Assembly: GCA_937920635.1 (NCBI GenBank)
Contig: CAKZUE010000054.1
Coordinates: 62,001 to 126,000, forward strand
Length of the DNA: 64,000 bases
Direction: 5' to 3'
Source: an uncultured Bryobacteraceae bacterium
Lineage (GTDB): Bacteria > Acidobacteriota > Terriglobia > Bryobacterales > Bryobacteraceae
The notes below the pieces were generated by a model. The model saw only the letters and a program-made list of their open reading frames with translations, had not been told where the DNA came from and did no database searches. Both the position numbers and the translations under genes were made by a program. Shown piece by piece: positions 15,214 to 24,100 of the stretch. How positions within the stretch are numbered: the stretch's first letter is position 1; each line of letters begins with the position of its first letter.

Positions 15214-17772
15214 CTATCGCTCGAGGGGCGGCGCCACGTGGATTCTGGCCTCCGCCTCCCCGTGTTCGCCAGCTTTCGCTGCAATCGTGAAGGTGCCGGC
15301 TTCGTCCCCGGCCGTGACCCGGATCTGCACTTCCCCGTTTCGATCCGTGCTCGGTTCGGACGGCTCGAGTTTGCCCGGGCCGGAGAATGTCACGGCGACG
15401 GCCTGACCGGCGAGCGGCTCACCCTTCTCATCCACCACCAGACGGAACACGACGGGCCATTCGGCCTGGGCGCCAGTCTCCACCCATTGATGGTTTCCCG
15501 AGACAACCCCGAGGCGGGAGGCGGACTTGTCTTCGAGGCGCGAGACCATGCTCGCACGGCCTGACGTGGCATGGGAAAAAGTCTCGATCCATGCCTCGCG
15601 GATTCCCTGAACTCTGGCCAGTTGATCCTCGCGCAGTTCACTTCCGTCGAGGACAAACAGCACGTACACGGTGTTGAATTCTTTCTGCGAATGAGCCGGA
15701 TCCGGCCATCTGCGGCCAAGATCCTGGATGACTGCATCGATGCTGAACTCTTCCCGGCTGGCGGTAAAACCCCAGCCGAGCCCGTTCCGAAACTCGCGGC
15801 GGGCGTCCTTCAGGGCGAAAAGCCGGCTGACCTCTTCAGCCGGCATCAGGCCCATGATGTAGAGATCCAGCGGTCCGTAGCCGGTCTTTTGCAGATAGCC
15901 GTTGCGGTGCTTTGACAGGAAAAAGCCGGGTTCGGCTTCTTCCCAGACCGAGCCGCCCATCAGGGATGAGCACGGCGAATCGGATTCGCAGAACCCGGCG
16001 GGATGATGCAGCTCGCCGAGCCAGTGCACGTTGTCGCTGATTCTGGGCAGCGCGTTGCGGCCGGGCGGATCGAACTTGATTCCCCAACGGTGACCAAGTT
16101 CGTGCCCATTGAGGTGCATCGCGAGACTGTAGGATTCGAACGGCCCGAAGTCGCGGGAGATGCCCGAAGGCTGGCAACTGTAGGCGTCGATCCAGCTCAC
16201 TTCCTGATAGCCCTGGAGCTTTCCGGCGCTGCCGGTATTCGCCCGCCATTTATTGCCGATTCCGATTCCGCGGATGCCTCCGGCCAGTGCTCCGCTGCTG
16301 CGCGCCCCCCCTTCCGTCCAGTCCGGCCTTTCGCTCATGTAAAACACCAACAGGTCTGCTGTATCGGCGAAATTCTCGTAAAAAGCCTTTGTCCAGCCTG
16401 AAGGGTTCAGGACAGGATGGCCGTGGAAAACCTCGAAAACCGGGCCTCGGCGGGTTCCTTCCGGCAGCTCGCTGAGGTCCAATGGAATCGCAGCCTCGGC
16501 TTCCGCCGAGATTTCCAGTACCCGCGCCGGAAACTGGCTGAAGGCTCCGCTGATGTCGAAATCCACAGCATCGGCGAACCAACGGACTTTCCCCCCTTGC
16601 GCGAGCCGGCCCAGCGGCACAATGATTCTCACTTCACGTCCCTGGACTTCACCTTCCGTGTCGTTGTCCCAGACTCGAAAACGCCATTTTCCGTCCTGCC
16701 ACAGGGCGGTGGCAACGGTTTCCTCCTCGCCAAAGGGCATTCCACCGGTGTCAAATGGTCCAGTAGTATCGAGAAAGTGCCTGTAAAACAACCGGCTCCG
16801 CCGCGGCTCGGGCTCGCCCTTCAATTCCATGCCGAGTAGCATTTCAGATGGCGAGATTCGCTCGGCCCAGACGCGCACCATCTGGGTATAATCCGGGATC
16901 TGGGGGCGCGGAGCGACCGTGAAGGTTGCCATGGGTTTGGGTTCTGAATAGCGGCTCTGGCCCGGAAAAACGCCCACGATTCCCGCCAGCGTGGCCATTT
17001 CCCGGTAAGACAGCAGGATGTCTCCGTTCCGGCGCAAGACGATTTGAAACTCGTCGTAGCCCGCGTCGGCGCGGAAAGCCAGTCCCCGGGCGTAAGACTC
17101 CGTCACCCGCCACGTGGCCACGGCCTCGTCTTCCGAGACTTGCCACCAGAGCGCATGATCAGTCCAGTCGTAGGTGATGGTCCAGAAGGCGGCGATCAGC
17201 CGCTCCTTCGCCAGTCGGTTCGGACCGTATTCGCTGTACTTGAAGAAGCGCGGCCGCCCAGTCACGTCTTCCCGAAAGCCGAAGCTGATACTTCCTGTAT
17301 TGTTTAAAGCAATCCTGTTCCAGATCTCGCCACCGAAAGGAAAACCGAATGGCAGATCGACCTCGACGGATCGCCTGGGCCAGCCGGATTCGTATGGGAC
17401 ACGATCCCCATTCACCTCCCTCCACTCCAGTTCTCCGCTGCGGAAATGGTAACCGGAACCATCCTCCAGCCGCTCGAAGTGAAGCGTGACATTCTGCAAA
17501 TCCCGCCAGTTCGCCGGACCGAACAGCCGTCCGTCGTCGTAGATAACAGCAACATCGCCATGCCGCTCCGCCCGCAAGGGCTCGGCCCGCCGAATGCCGG
17601 ACGCGGCTGCCCGGATCCCCCTCTCCAGCGGGCGGAATCCGCTCGGATCAGTAAGCTGAGCCGGAAGCCTGGCCTCTTCGATGAGGCATTCCTGATGGGG
17701 ATACTGCTGCGCCAGCGCCCCTGTGCCCATGGCACAGAGCAAGAAGACGTTAAGCCGCGCGGATCGGATCAT
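15214..17772 (-). CDS. Secreted protein with HELGH metalloprotease-like motif and Ig-like tail
   Basis: 852 residues from ATG 17772 (GGAGGGG 11 nt upstream). A signal peptide (MIRSARLNVFLLCAMGTGALA) is followed by ~450 residues with a jelly-roll or propeller-like character. A zinc-protease-like motif, NGHELGHRWG, sits near residue 560 with further His and Glu residues downstream (LGELHHPAGF), and the C-terminal ~90 residues resemble a Big_1/invasin-type Ig domain (GQAVAVTFSGPGKLEP). I do not recognise the family; peptidase activity is inferred only from HExxH. Base composition looks less GC-biased than the neighbours, and the gene lies between two direct repeats, suggesting insertion. It has its own TATAAT. 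Confidence 0.7.
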   Translation of the reverse strand: MIRSARLNVFLLCAMGTGALAQQYPHQECLIEEARLPAQLTDPSGFRPLERGIRAAASGIRRAEPLRAERHGDVAVIYDDGRLFGPANWRDLQNVTLHFERLEDGSGYHFRSGELEWREVNGDRVPYESGWPRRSVEVDLPFGFPFGGEIWNRIALNNTGSISFGFREDVTGRPRFFKYSEYGPNRLAKERLIAAFWTITYDWTDHALWWQVSEDEAVATWRVTESYARGLAFRADAGYDEFQIVLRRNGDILLSYREMATLAGIVGVFPGQSRYSEPKPMATFTVAPRPQIPDYTQMVRVWAERISPSEMLLGMELKGEPEPRRSRLFYRHFLDTTGPFDTGGMPFGEEETVATALWQDGKWRFRVWDNDTEGEVQGREVRIIVPLGRLAQGGKVRWFADAVDFDISGAFSQFPARVLEISAEAEAAIPLDLSELPEGTRRGPVFEVFHGHPVLNPSGWTKAFYENFADTADLLVFYMSERPDWTEGGARSSGALAGGIRGIGIGNKWRANTGSAGKLQGYQEVSWIDAYSCQPSGISRDFGPFESYSLAMHLNGHELGHRWGIKFDPPGRNALPRISDNVHWLGELHHPAGFCESDSPCSSLMGGSVWEEAEPGFFLSKHRNGYLQKTGYGPLDLYIMGLMPAEEVSRLFALKDARREFRNGLGWGFTASREEFSIDAVIQDLGRRWPDPAHSQKEFNTVYVLFVLDGSELREDQLARVQGIREAWIETFSHATSGRASMVSRLEDKSASRLGVVSGNHQWVETGAQAEWPVVFRLVVDEKGEPLAGQAVAVTFSGPGKLEPSEPSTDRNGEVQIRVTAGDEAGTFTIAAKAGEHGEAEARIHVAPPLER

Positions 17773-17810
17773 GATTGGCAAAGCCCCTCCATGAACCAGA
17801 TTTTTCCGAC

Positions 17811-17816
17811 ATTATA
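17811..17816 (-). promoter_or_regulatory. -10 box for the HELGH gene
   Basis: Perfect TATAAT on the minus strand, about 38 nt before the ATG at 17772. No clear -35 is seen 17 nt upstream. The perfect match differs from the TACAAT-type boxes of other genes in the window. Confidence 0.55.
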
Positions 17817-18130
17817 AAGCGATTCCCGCGCTGGATTCATGAAAAGTTGATGACCAGGCCTGAATACTTCTGAATGATCCGGCTGAGCTGACGATGTGCC
17901 GATATTTTCAACGAACGCCGATTCTTCTCCGACATCGCCGGTTCGCTCCGGCACGGCCCCTGGTCCCGAGGCCGGTAACATCGATATCCTCAATTGGCGC
18001 CAGCCGTAACGGCTGTCCGCTGGGTGTTTTGGATCCGAGATTCGACGGTATGGAAGCAGAAGCGCACTTCTGGGCAAGGGTGCTCTCCGGAACACCGGCG
18101 AACGGCGAGCTGGCCCTCGGACGAAACCGC
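17817..18130. other. Non-coding part of the inserted segment
   Basis: About 310 nt between the HELGH gene promoter and repeat copy B. It is visibly more AT-rich than the surroundings, has no credible gene on either strand and no terminal inverted repeats that I can see. Confidence 0.5.
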
Positions 18131-18241
18131 GCGGCCGATGGTGCGGCCGTTGTTGTAGCTGGGGATGCCGATGACAATGCCGGCGCGGCCGAGCTTCTTA
18201 ACAGCCTGGCGGGCTCCCACGGGCAAAATGTCCCGGGCCAT
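18131..18241 (-). pseudogene. Truncated 5' copy of the glycosyltransferase gene
   Basis: Starting at ATG 18241, 29 of the first 36 residues match the intact protein (for example GIVIGIPSYNNGRTIG against DIVIGIPSYNNGRTIG). Similarity ends abruptly after GRAV, and the frame runs on into unrelated sequence to a stop at 17990. No DxD metal site remains, so it is a broken gene. It lies 69 nt downstream of the MESH1-type gene and may mark the ancestral position of the glycosyltransferase. Confidence 0.85.
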
Positions 18242-18309
18242 GAAGGGGCAATTCCAGTCTGCCCGGTAACGGCGGGGGGCAATCCCGTGGATGGGGGATG
18301 GGAGCGGGG
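18131..18309. repeat. ~180-bp direct repeat, copy B
   Basis: Second copy of the glycosyltransferase 5' end plus leader (see copy A at 14935-15117). Its outer end, GGGAGCGGGG at 18300-18309, abuts the stop codon of the MESH1-type gene at 18310, while the inner end stops inside the broken reading frame. Confidence 0.85.
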
Positions 18310-18894
18310 TCAGGCGCCGGCGGGAGGGGCTGGAGGAACGTGATTGAAGACGGCGGTGACTTCGGCGGCGAAGATGGCGGCGAGGCGGGCGCCGATGCCT
18401 TGGGTGCAGCGTTCGGTGAACACGGCGGATAGGTTTTCGTAGTACCAGCGCTGCTTGTCGCGCCCGCGGCGGAAGCGGAGCCAGGCGAGCTCGCCGTGCA
18501 GGGCGAGGTCCTCGCGGATGGAGCGGATGTTGTCGAGCTTGTCGGCGAGGCAGACGAGCAGTTGGTCATCCCCGGCGGTTTGCAGGAAATCGATGGTGTG
18601 CTGCTTGCGGTCTTCCCAGGGGAGCGTCTTGTCGGGTTCGCTGGCGCCAGCGACGAGCTCGGCGATGCGCGGGCCGAAGAGGCGGCGGATCTGATCAAGG
18701 GAGACGAAGCAGTCTTCGACGGTGTCGTGGAGCACGGCGGCGACGGCAAGGTCTTCCGCGCAGCCGGATTCAAGCAGAATGGCCGCGACGCGGAGGGGGT
18801 GGATGAGGTAGGGGATGCGCGTGCCCTTGCGGTACTGGCCGGCATGGGCGGCGGAGGCGAACTGGATGGCGTGGAAGATGAGCGGCGAGTCCAT
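18310..18894 (-). CDS. MESH1/SpoT-type HD hydrolase (ppGpp pyrophosphohydrolase-like)
   Basis: 194 residues: only the hydrolase domain of RelA/SpoT proteins, without synthetase or regulatory parts, as in metazoan SpoT homologue 1 and small alarmone hydrolases. Motifs are HAGQYRKGTRIPYLIHPLRVA with His32, AVLHDTVED with His56-Asp57, and LADKLDNIRS with Asp118. These supply the Mn site and the guanine-binding residues. The likely reaction is removal of the 3'-pyrophosphate of (p)ppGpp; some relatives act on NADPH. ATG 18894 gives the family's usual MDSPLIFHAIQFA start. The gene was probably once followed by the glycosyltransferase. Confidence 0.88.
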   Translation of the reverse strand: MDSPLIFHAIQFASAAHAGQYRKGTRIPYLIHPLRVAAILLESGCAEDLAVAAVLHDTVEDCFVSLDQIRRLFGPRIAELVAGASEPDKTLPWEDRKQHTIDFLQTAGDDQLLVCLADKLDNIRSIREDLALHGELAWLRFRRGRDKQRWYYENLSAVFTERCTQGIGARLAAIFAAEVTAVFNHVPPAPPAGA

Positions 18895-19027
18895 TGCGGG
18901 CTTGTTTCCAGTTCACCACAAGTGATGACGTCTGTTCGGGGAGTTCAGGGACGGTTGCGACCGGTACCGCCGCGGGCCGGGCGGCGTCCGGACCGGTGCG
19001 GACAGCGCGGCAGAGAGCCGCGAGTGA

Positions 19028-19059
19028 AGCGGCCGAGGGCCGCGCGAACGAGCGGCCCC
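19028..19059 (+). repeat. GGCCG/GAGCGG palindromic repeat, copy 1
   Basis: AGCGGCCGAGGGCCGC followed by GCGAACGAGCGGCCCC. It can fold into nested GGCC/GCGGCC stems. It is closely similar to copy 2 (19160-19190) and, inverted, to 19218-19246 and 24656-24674. Confidence 0.65.
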
Positions 19060-19159
19060 AACAGGGCTATCAGAGCGCCCGCAGGTGCGCGGCACAGAAG
19101 CGTGTCGATGCAGTTTTCCCGGGCACCGCGGCCGGAGAAGGTGTCTGTGCCGCGGGCGG

Positions 19160-19190
19160 AGCGGCCGTAGGCCGCGGGAGCGAGCGGTCT
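19160..19190 (+). repeat. GGCCG/GAGCGG palindromic repeat, copy 2
   Basis: AGCGGCCGTAGGCCGC followed by GGGAGCGAGCGGTCT. It differs from copy 1 at only a few positions over 30 nt. Confidence 0.65.
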
Positions 19191-19217
19191 CAATGCGGGT
19201 TCGGCGGCCATGTGCGG

Positions 19218-19246
19218 ACCGCTTGCTTCGGCCGCTCAGGCGGCCT
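19218..19246 (-). repeat. GGCCG/GAGCGG palindromic repeat, copy 3 (inverted)
   Basis: On the minus strand it reads AGGCCGCCTGAGCGGCCG followed by AAGCAAGCGGT, an inverted and more diverged copy. Together with copy 2 it makes a larger inverted arrangement, like paired REP elements. Confidence 0.55.
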
Positions 19247-19385
19247 GCGTGCGCGGCACAGAAACACGCTCCAGCGGCCGACGTCCACGGCGCAGACCTG
19301 CGGCGGGGGCGCCCCTGGATTTTCCTGCTTCCCAGTGAAGCCCCGCTTCATGACCGGCTGCTGTCCGAGGTTTCTTGAAAAGATT

Positions 19386-19419
19386 AAATTGGTGCCAGGC
19401 GGGCCTGTCCCCGGTTTTT
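19386..19419. repeat. Decayed copy of the CCTGTCCCC palindrome
   Basis: AAATTGGTGCC, then a short AGGCGGG insert, then CCTGTCCCC and GGTTTTT. It resembles the 30-nt element at 12970 and 28021 with an interruption and a changed loop, so it is probably an old relative rather than a working copy. Confidence 0.45.
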
Positions 19420-19589
19420 CCCGGTGGCACGTCGCCTCGGCGGGAGCAACGGGACGCAGCCGAAAAGCGGGGCCGGGCGGGCCTGACGCCATTTTTATCC
19501 CACCGTTCAACCCAACTTTTTACGAACTTTCTCTCTGTTTTTTTCGCGCAATGTCCGGAGAAATGAAGACGGCGGTTCCAGTTCGATTT

Positions 19590-20858
19590 TTATTTCTTGC
19601 GGACGGAGACGAGTTCGTAGCGGGAGACGGAACTGCGGGCGAGGTAGGTTTTCAGCAGCACCTCGAAATAGGGCATGACGCCGGAGGGCGCGCCGAGGCG
19701 GCTGCGGAGCTGCCGGACCCAGGATTCGGTGGTGATGAACTCGACGCCGGCATCGGAGGAGTTGACATCGGTGCCGGAGATCAGCAGAGCCGTGCCGCCG
19801 CCCTTCAGGCTGGGAAGGTAGGCGACGCGGCAGTAACCGATGCGGCTCCATTCGACGGGATACTCGGGCTGCTCGCCGGGCAGAGGGCTGGTGTTGCGGA
19901 ACGAAGCCCGCCGGGGTGGTTCGGTAAATACGGTCTGGAAGTTGAGCTGGGCTTCGTAGACGCCGACCCACGGATTGCCGCGGCGGCTGCCGAGCAGGAC
20001 GACGTTGCTCGAGGAGACCATGTTCATGTTGGCGTCGCGGGCGGAGAGCACATCAAGCGGAAGACCGTTGAGGGCGAACAGGAGCCCGAGGCGGCGGGCG
20101 GCGGAGGCATCGGCGACAGTGGTGGGATAGCGGTTGAAGAAGCTGATGACGGAGGAGCGGAGCACGGGGTCGGCGATCTCTTTCTCCGCCAGCGCTCCGA
20201 AGCCGCGGTTCTGGTATTGCTCGAGCGAGATGTGATGCTGGAGGGCGTCCTGAAGCGGGAGCAGGCCGAGGTCGGAGAGGAGAAGGTGGGTCTGGTGGCC
20301 GTTGGCGAACATCTGGCGCCAGAGGCTGTCGACCGTGGGGTGGGGCCCGAGACCCGCCTGGAGGCGCGAGTCGAGCCGGCGGTTCACGAGCAGCAGCGCC
20401 AGACAGGCGACCAGGAGAAGCGCGGCCAGAAACCAACCGAGACGCGGGCGGCGTTCGAGCAACCGGACAGGGGCAGCCGCAACCGGCTCGTCGTGCCACT
20501 CATAGAACTGGAGGGAGTAGCTGCCCTTGGGGAGCCGGACGCGGAGGGACTCCTCCCTGCCTTCCTCTTCGAAATACTGATCGATCTTCTTGCGCAAGTG
20601 CGACGCCTGGACGCGGACGAGGGTGTCCTGGGAGGTGTCATAGCCGGCGGGACGCCCGAAGACAGCGATGCCGATCTCCTGTTCGCGCGGGGGATGGTCA
20701 GGGGACTCGATGGAGCGGCGTCCGAGGTATTCGAGCAGTTCGCGGGCGCGTTGTGATTTCTGGAAGGACGCGCTGGCAGCAATGCGGGCGAGCAAGGCCA
20801 GCTTGCGGGCCTCATCGGGTCCTGTAACACGAGGCTGGATGGGCAAGCCGAGGGCCAA
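19590..20858 (-). CDS. Membrane-anchored winged-helix regulator
   Basis: 422 residues. About residues 30-120 form the N-terminal DNA-binding domain seen in many acidobacterial one-component regulators (SQRARELLEYL; EIGIAVFGRPAGYDTSQDT; VRVQASHLRKKIDQYF; LPKGSYSLQF). One membrane helix follows (about 140-158, LGWFLAALLLVACLALLLV), then a ~260-residue periplasmic sensor domain that I cannot assign. The topology resembles CadC/ToxR. The start is TTG 20858, supported by a TATACT about 20 nt upstream; no ATG is available before the DNA-binding domain. It is divergent from the TonB receptor at 21132, the likely target. Confidence 0.8.
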   Translation of the reverse strand: MALGLPIQPRVTGPDEARKLALLARIAASASFQKSQRARELLEYLGRRSIESPDHPPREQEIGIAVFGRPAGYDTSQDTLVRVQASHLRKKIDQYFEEEGREESLRVRLPKGSYSLQFYEWHDEPVAAAPVRLLERRPRLGWFLAALLLVACLALLLVNRRLDSRLQAGLGPHPTVDSLWRQMFANGHQTHLLLSDLGLLPLQDALQHHISLEQYQNRGFGALAEKEIADPVLRSSVISFFNRYPTTVADASAARRLGLLFALNGLPLDVLSARDANMNMVSSSNVVLLGSRRGNPWVGVYEAQLNFQTVFTEPPRRASFRNTSPLPGEQPEYPVEWSRIGYCRVAYLPSLKGGGTALLISGTDVNSSDAGVEFITTESWVRQLRSRLGAPSGVMPYFEVLLKTYLARSSVSRYELVSVRKK

Positions 20859-20877
20859 CGAGAACTACCTGTGCAAA

Positions 20878-20883
20878 GTATAT
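20878..20883 (-). promoter_or_regulatory. -10 box for the winged-helix regulator
   Basis: TATACT on the minus strand, about 20 nt before the TTG start at 20858. A TTGC-containing hexamer lies upstream but at poor spacing, so only the -10 is claimed. Confidence 0.5.
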
Positions 20884-20942
20884 CACCGGGCCAGTGGCGT
20901 GCAAGAGCCTGATTTCACAAGCCTGGCGGGCGTTTTCGCGGC

Positions 20943-20961
20943 GAATTCACCGTGAATTCAC
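20943..20961. promoter_or_regulatory. Candidate operator: GAATTCAC direct repeat
   Basis: GAATTCACCGTGAATTCAC: two identical 8-mers with start points 11 bp apart, one helical turn, the second half also forming the palindrome GTGAATTCAC. It lies in the divergent gap between the winged-helix regulator and the TonB receptor, and stands out as AT-rich in GC-rich DNA. Tandem half-sites on one DNA face are typical of OmpR/CadC-type winged-helix dimers. Confidence 0.5.
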
Positions 20962-21131
20962 TTGTGCGGCGGCAAAGATCCGATGGAAGCTTGATGCGGA
21001 ACACGACCAGGCGTGCGCGCGCGGCGACGGACCGCGTCCAGCGTGCGCGATTTCAGGGGAACCGTGGTTCGGCATCAGAGCCGGGAGGCTTTGGGCGCCG
21101 GGCAGGCACGAATCAGGAAGGCAGGAAGATC

Positions 21132-24100
21132 ATGGCAGGTCTGATGAGAAGGACGTTTTGGCTTGCGGCGCTGGCAGCCCTGCTGTCGCCGGCAGTGGCG
21201 CTGGCGCAGTCTCAGGACGCCAGGGGCAACATTCTGGGACGGGTGACGGACCCGTCGGGCGCGGTGATTCCGGCAGCGGAGGTGAAGGCGAGGAACACCG
21301 CCACCGGAGTGACGGTGGGCGCGAGGACCAATGAGAGCGGCGCCTATGTGCTGCCGTTCCTGCCGCCCGGGGTGTATGAAGTCGCAACCGAGGCGCCGGG
21401 ATTCCGGAAGTTCGTGCGCGGCAACATTCAGGTGCGCGTGAACGAGAACGTGCAGCTCGACATTCAGATGACGGTGGGCGATCTGGCGGAGGTGGTGCAG
21501 GTGACCGCCGAGACACCGCTGTTGCAAACAGCGGAGGCGACGCTGGGACAGGTGGTGGACGAGCGGCGGATCCTGGAGCTTCCGCTGTTTGCGGGAAACG
21601 CGATGGATCTGGTGCATCTGGCGCCGGGCACGGTGAACGGAACGGACATGCGGCTGCGCAAGGCTCCTTTTAACAACGCGCCGTCGCAGTTCTCCACCGA
21701 CGGCAGCGGCAACTATGGGAATGCGTTCACGATCGACGGCGTGGCGAATCTGTATTCGGATGGCACAAGTCCGCGGGTGGCGTTTTCGCCACCGCAGGCG
21801 TCGCTGGCGGAGTTCAAGGTGCAGACGTCGTCGTTTGACGCCAGCGTCGGGCGCACCGCGGGCGCGCTGGTGAACGTGAGCACCAAGGGCGGCACGAACG
21901 AGCTGCACGGAATGATGTGGTACTGGCTGCGGCACTCCAAGCTGGACGCGCCGACCATTTACCAGAACCGCTCGAATCCGCCGGGCTACAAGCTGCCCAT
22001 TTATCAGGATCACCGCTACGGCATTTCCGGCGGCGCGCCGGTCATTCTGCCGCGCATTTACAACGGAAAGAACCGGACTTTCTGGCACTTCACATACGAG
22101 GCAAACAAGTTTGGCGACCCGAACGTGGGCGGATCGATGATTTCGACGGTGCCCAGCGAGGCGTGGCGGAACGGCGATCTTTCCGACCTGCTGAAGCTGG
22201 GTGCGAACTATCAGTTATACGACCCGATGACGATAGCCACGGCGCCGGGCGGGCGGTTCAGCCGGCAGCCGCTGCCGGGCAACATGTATCCGAAGAGCCG
22301 CATCCATCCGGTGGCGCAAAAACTGCTGGCGCTCTATCCGCTGCCGAACCAGCCGGGCACGGCGGACGGGCGGAACAACTATTTCATGTCGAAGCCGGCG
22401 CTGGAAGACTACTGGACGACGATCGGTCGCGTGGATCACGCCTTTAACGAGAAGAACCGGATGTTCGTGCGCTTCCACCGGGACTTCTGGGAGGAGGACA
22501 AGAACCGCTCGTTCGGCAACTCGGTGAACGGCATCATTCTGAACCGCATCAACCGCGGCATCGCCCTGGACGACGTGCACATGTTGTCGTCGACGATGGT
22601 GGTGAACCTGCGTTACGGGATCAGCGCGCAGGAGTTTCCCGAGCGCCGCGTGAGCCGCGGTTTCGACCTGTCGTCGCTGGGATTTTCGCAGAGCCTGGTG
22701 AGTCTCATCGACAAACAATATGCAACGATTCCGCGCACGGCTGTCGGCTCGCTGACGACACTGTCGGGCTGGGAGTCGGGTGACGGGAAGACGGCGTCGA
22801 TCAGCCACAATGCGGTGGCGAGCCTGACCTGGATCAGGGGCGCGCACAATATGCGGATGGGGCTGGACTGGATGGCGTTCCGCGAGTTCCGCGCACGATT
22901 CCCCGGCGATGTCTCGCCGGATCTGAGTTTTTCAAACGCGTGGGCGCGCGGTCCGCTGGACAACAGTCCGGCGCCGCCGGTGGGCGCAGAGTTCATCGCG
23001 CTGCTGGCGGGCATTCCGGGCGGGAGCCTCTCGCGCACGGGCACGTATGCGGAACAGGATGTCTATACGGCGCTCTATTTTCAGGACGACTGGCGGGTAA
23101 CGCCGAAGCTGACGCTGAACCTGGGGCTGAGAGCGGAGCATGAATCGCCGATCACGGAGCGGTACAACCGCAGCGTGACGCAGTTCGACGAGGTGAATCC
23201 GAATCCTATCGAGGCGGCGGCGATCGCGAATTATGCCAGGGCGCCGATTCCGGAGCTGGCGCCGCAGAATTTCCGCGTGATTGGCGGAGTGACGTTTGCC
23301 GGCGTCGGCGGCAATCCGCGCCAGTACTGGCGCGGGCAGGGCATCCAGTGGTCGCCGAGGTTCGGGCTGGCTTACCAGCTTTCGCCGAAGACGGTGCTGC
23401 GGGCCGGCCACGGGATCTTTTACGCGCCCATGGGCATCCTGCGCACGAACTCGATTCTGTCGGGCTTCTCGCGGAGCACTCCAATCGTGGCGACCAATGA
23501 CAGCGGGCTGACCTGGATCGCCGATCTGGCCAATCCGCTCCCCGGCGGGCTGCTGCCAGTGCTGGGCGCCGGCGACGGGCTGAAGACGACGCTGGGACAG
23601 GGCACTACGTCGTTCGCTTTGAACAGGAAGATGCCGCCGACGCACCGGTTCTCGTTCGGCTTCCAGCATCAACTGCCGGGCGGGATCATGGTGGAGTCGT
23701 CGTATGTGGGCAGCCGCAGCTACCGGCTGCCGGTGTCGCGTCCGATGAGCTATACGCCGAAGCAGTATTACAGCACGCTGCCATACCGCGACAACGCGAC
23801 GATCAATTTCCTAACGGCGAATTTCACGAGCCCGTTTTTCGGGTTGTACCCGAATTTCACTTCGCGCAACATTACGCGGGCGCAATTGCTGACGCAATAC
23901 CCGCATTTTTCGAGTGTGACGTTCGAGGATTCCGTGGGTTATGCCTGGTATCATTCCATGCAAAACCGGCTGGAGAAGCGGTTCAGCCAGGGCTGGACGC
24001 TGCAAATGGCCTGGACGTGGTCGAAGGCGATGGCGGCGGATTCGTACCTGAATTCTTTCGATGCGCTGCCGTACGAGTCGATCGCAGCGTTGGACCGCCT

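Larger units (their letters stand above)
18895..19589. other. Gene-free region rich in GC palindromes
   Basis: About 700 nt with no supported gene; the long plus-strand frame through it runs on antisense to the next gene and is a shadow. It holds three copies of a GGCCG...GAGCGG palindrome, three copies of CGCGGCACAGA (19087-19100, inverted at 19141-19154, and 19251-19262), a decayed CCTGTCCCC repeat (19386-19419) and, at its right end, an AT-richer stretch with T runs (about 19490-19555) that could terminate the minus-strand gene at 19590. Confidence 0.6.

Noticed and set aside
13726-15564. Plus-strand 612-codon open frame
   Set aside because: Antisense to the glycosyltransferase and part of the HELGH gene; Gly/Ala/Glu/Asp-rich shadow.
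18894-20756. Plus-strand 620-codon open frame
   Set aside because: It runs antisense to the winged-helix regulator and through the repeat region; its Ala/Gly/Glu-rich composition is the usual shadow of a GC-rich gene.
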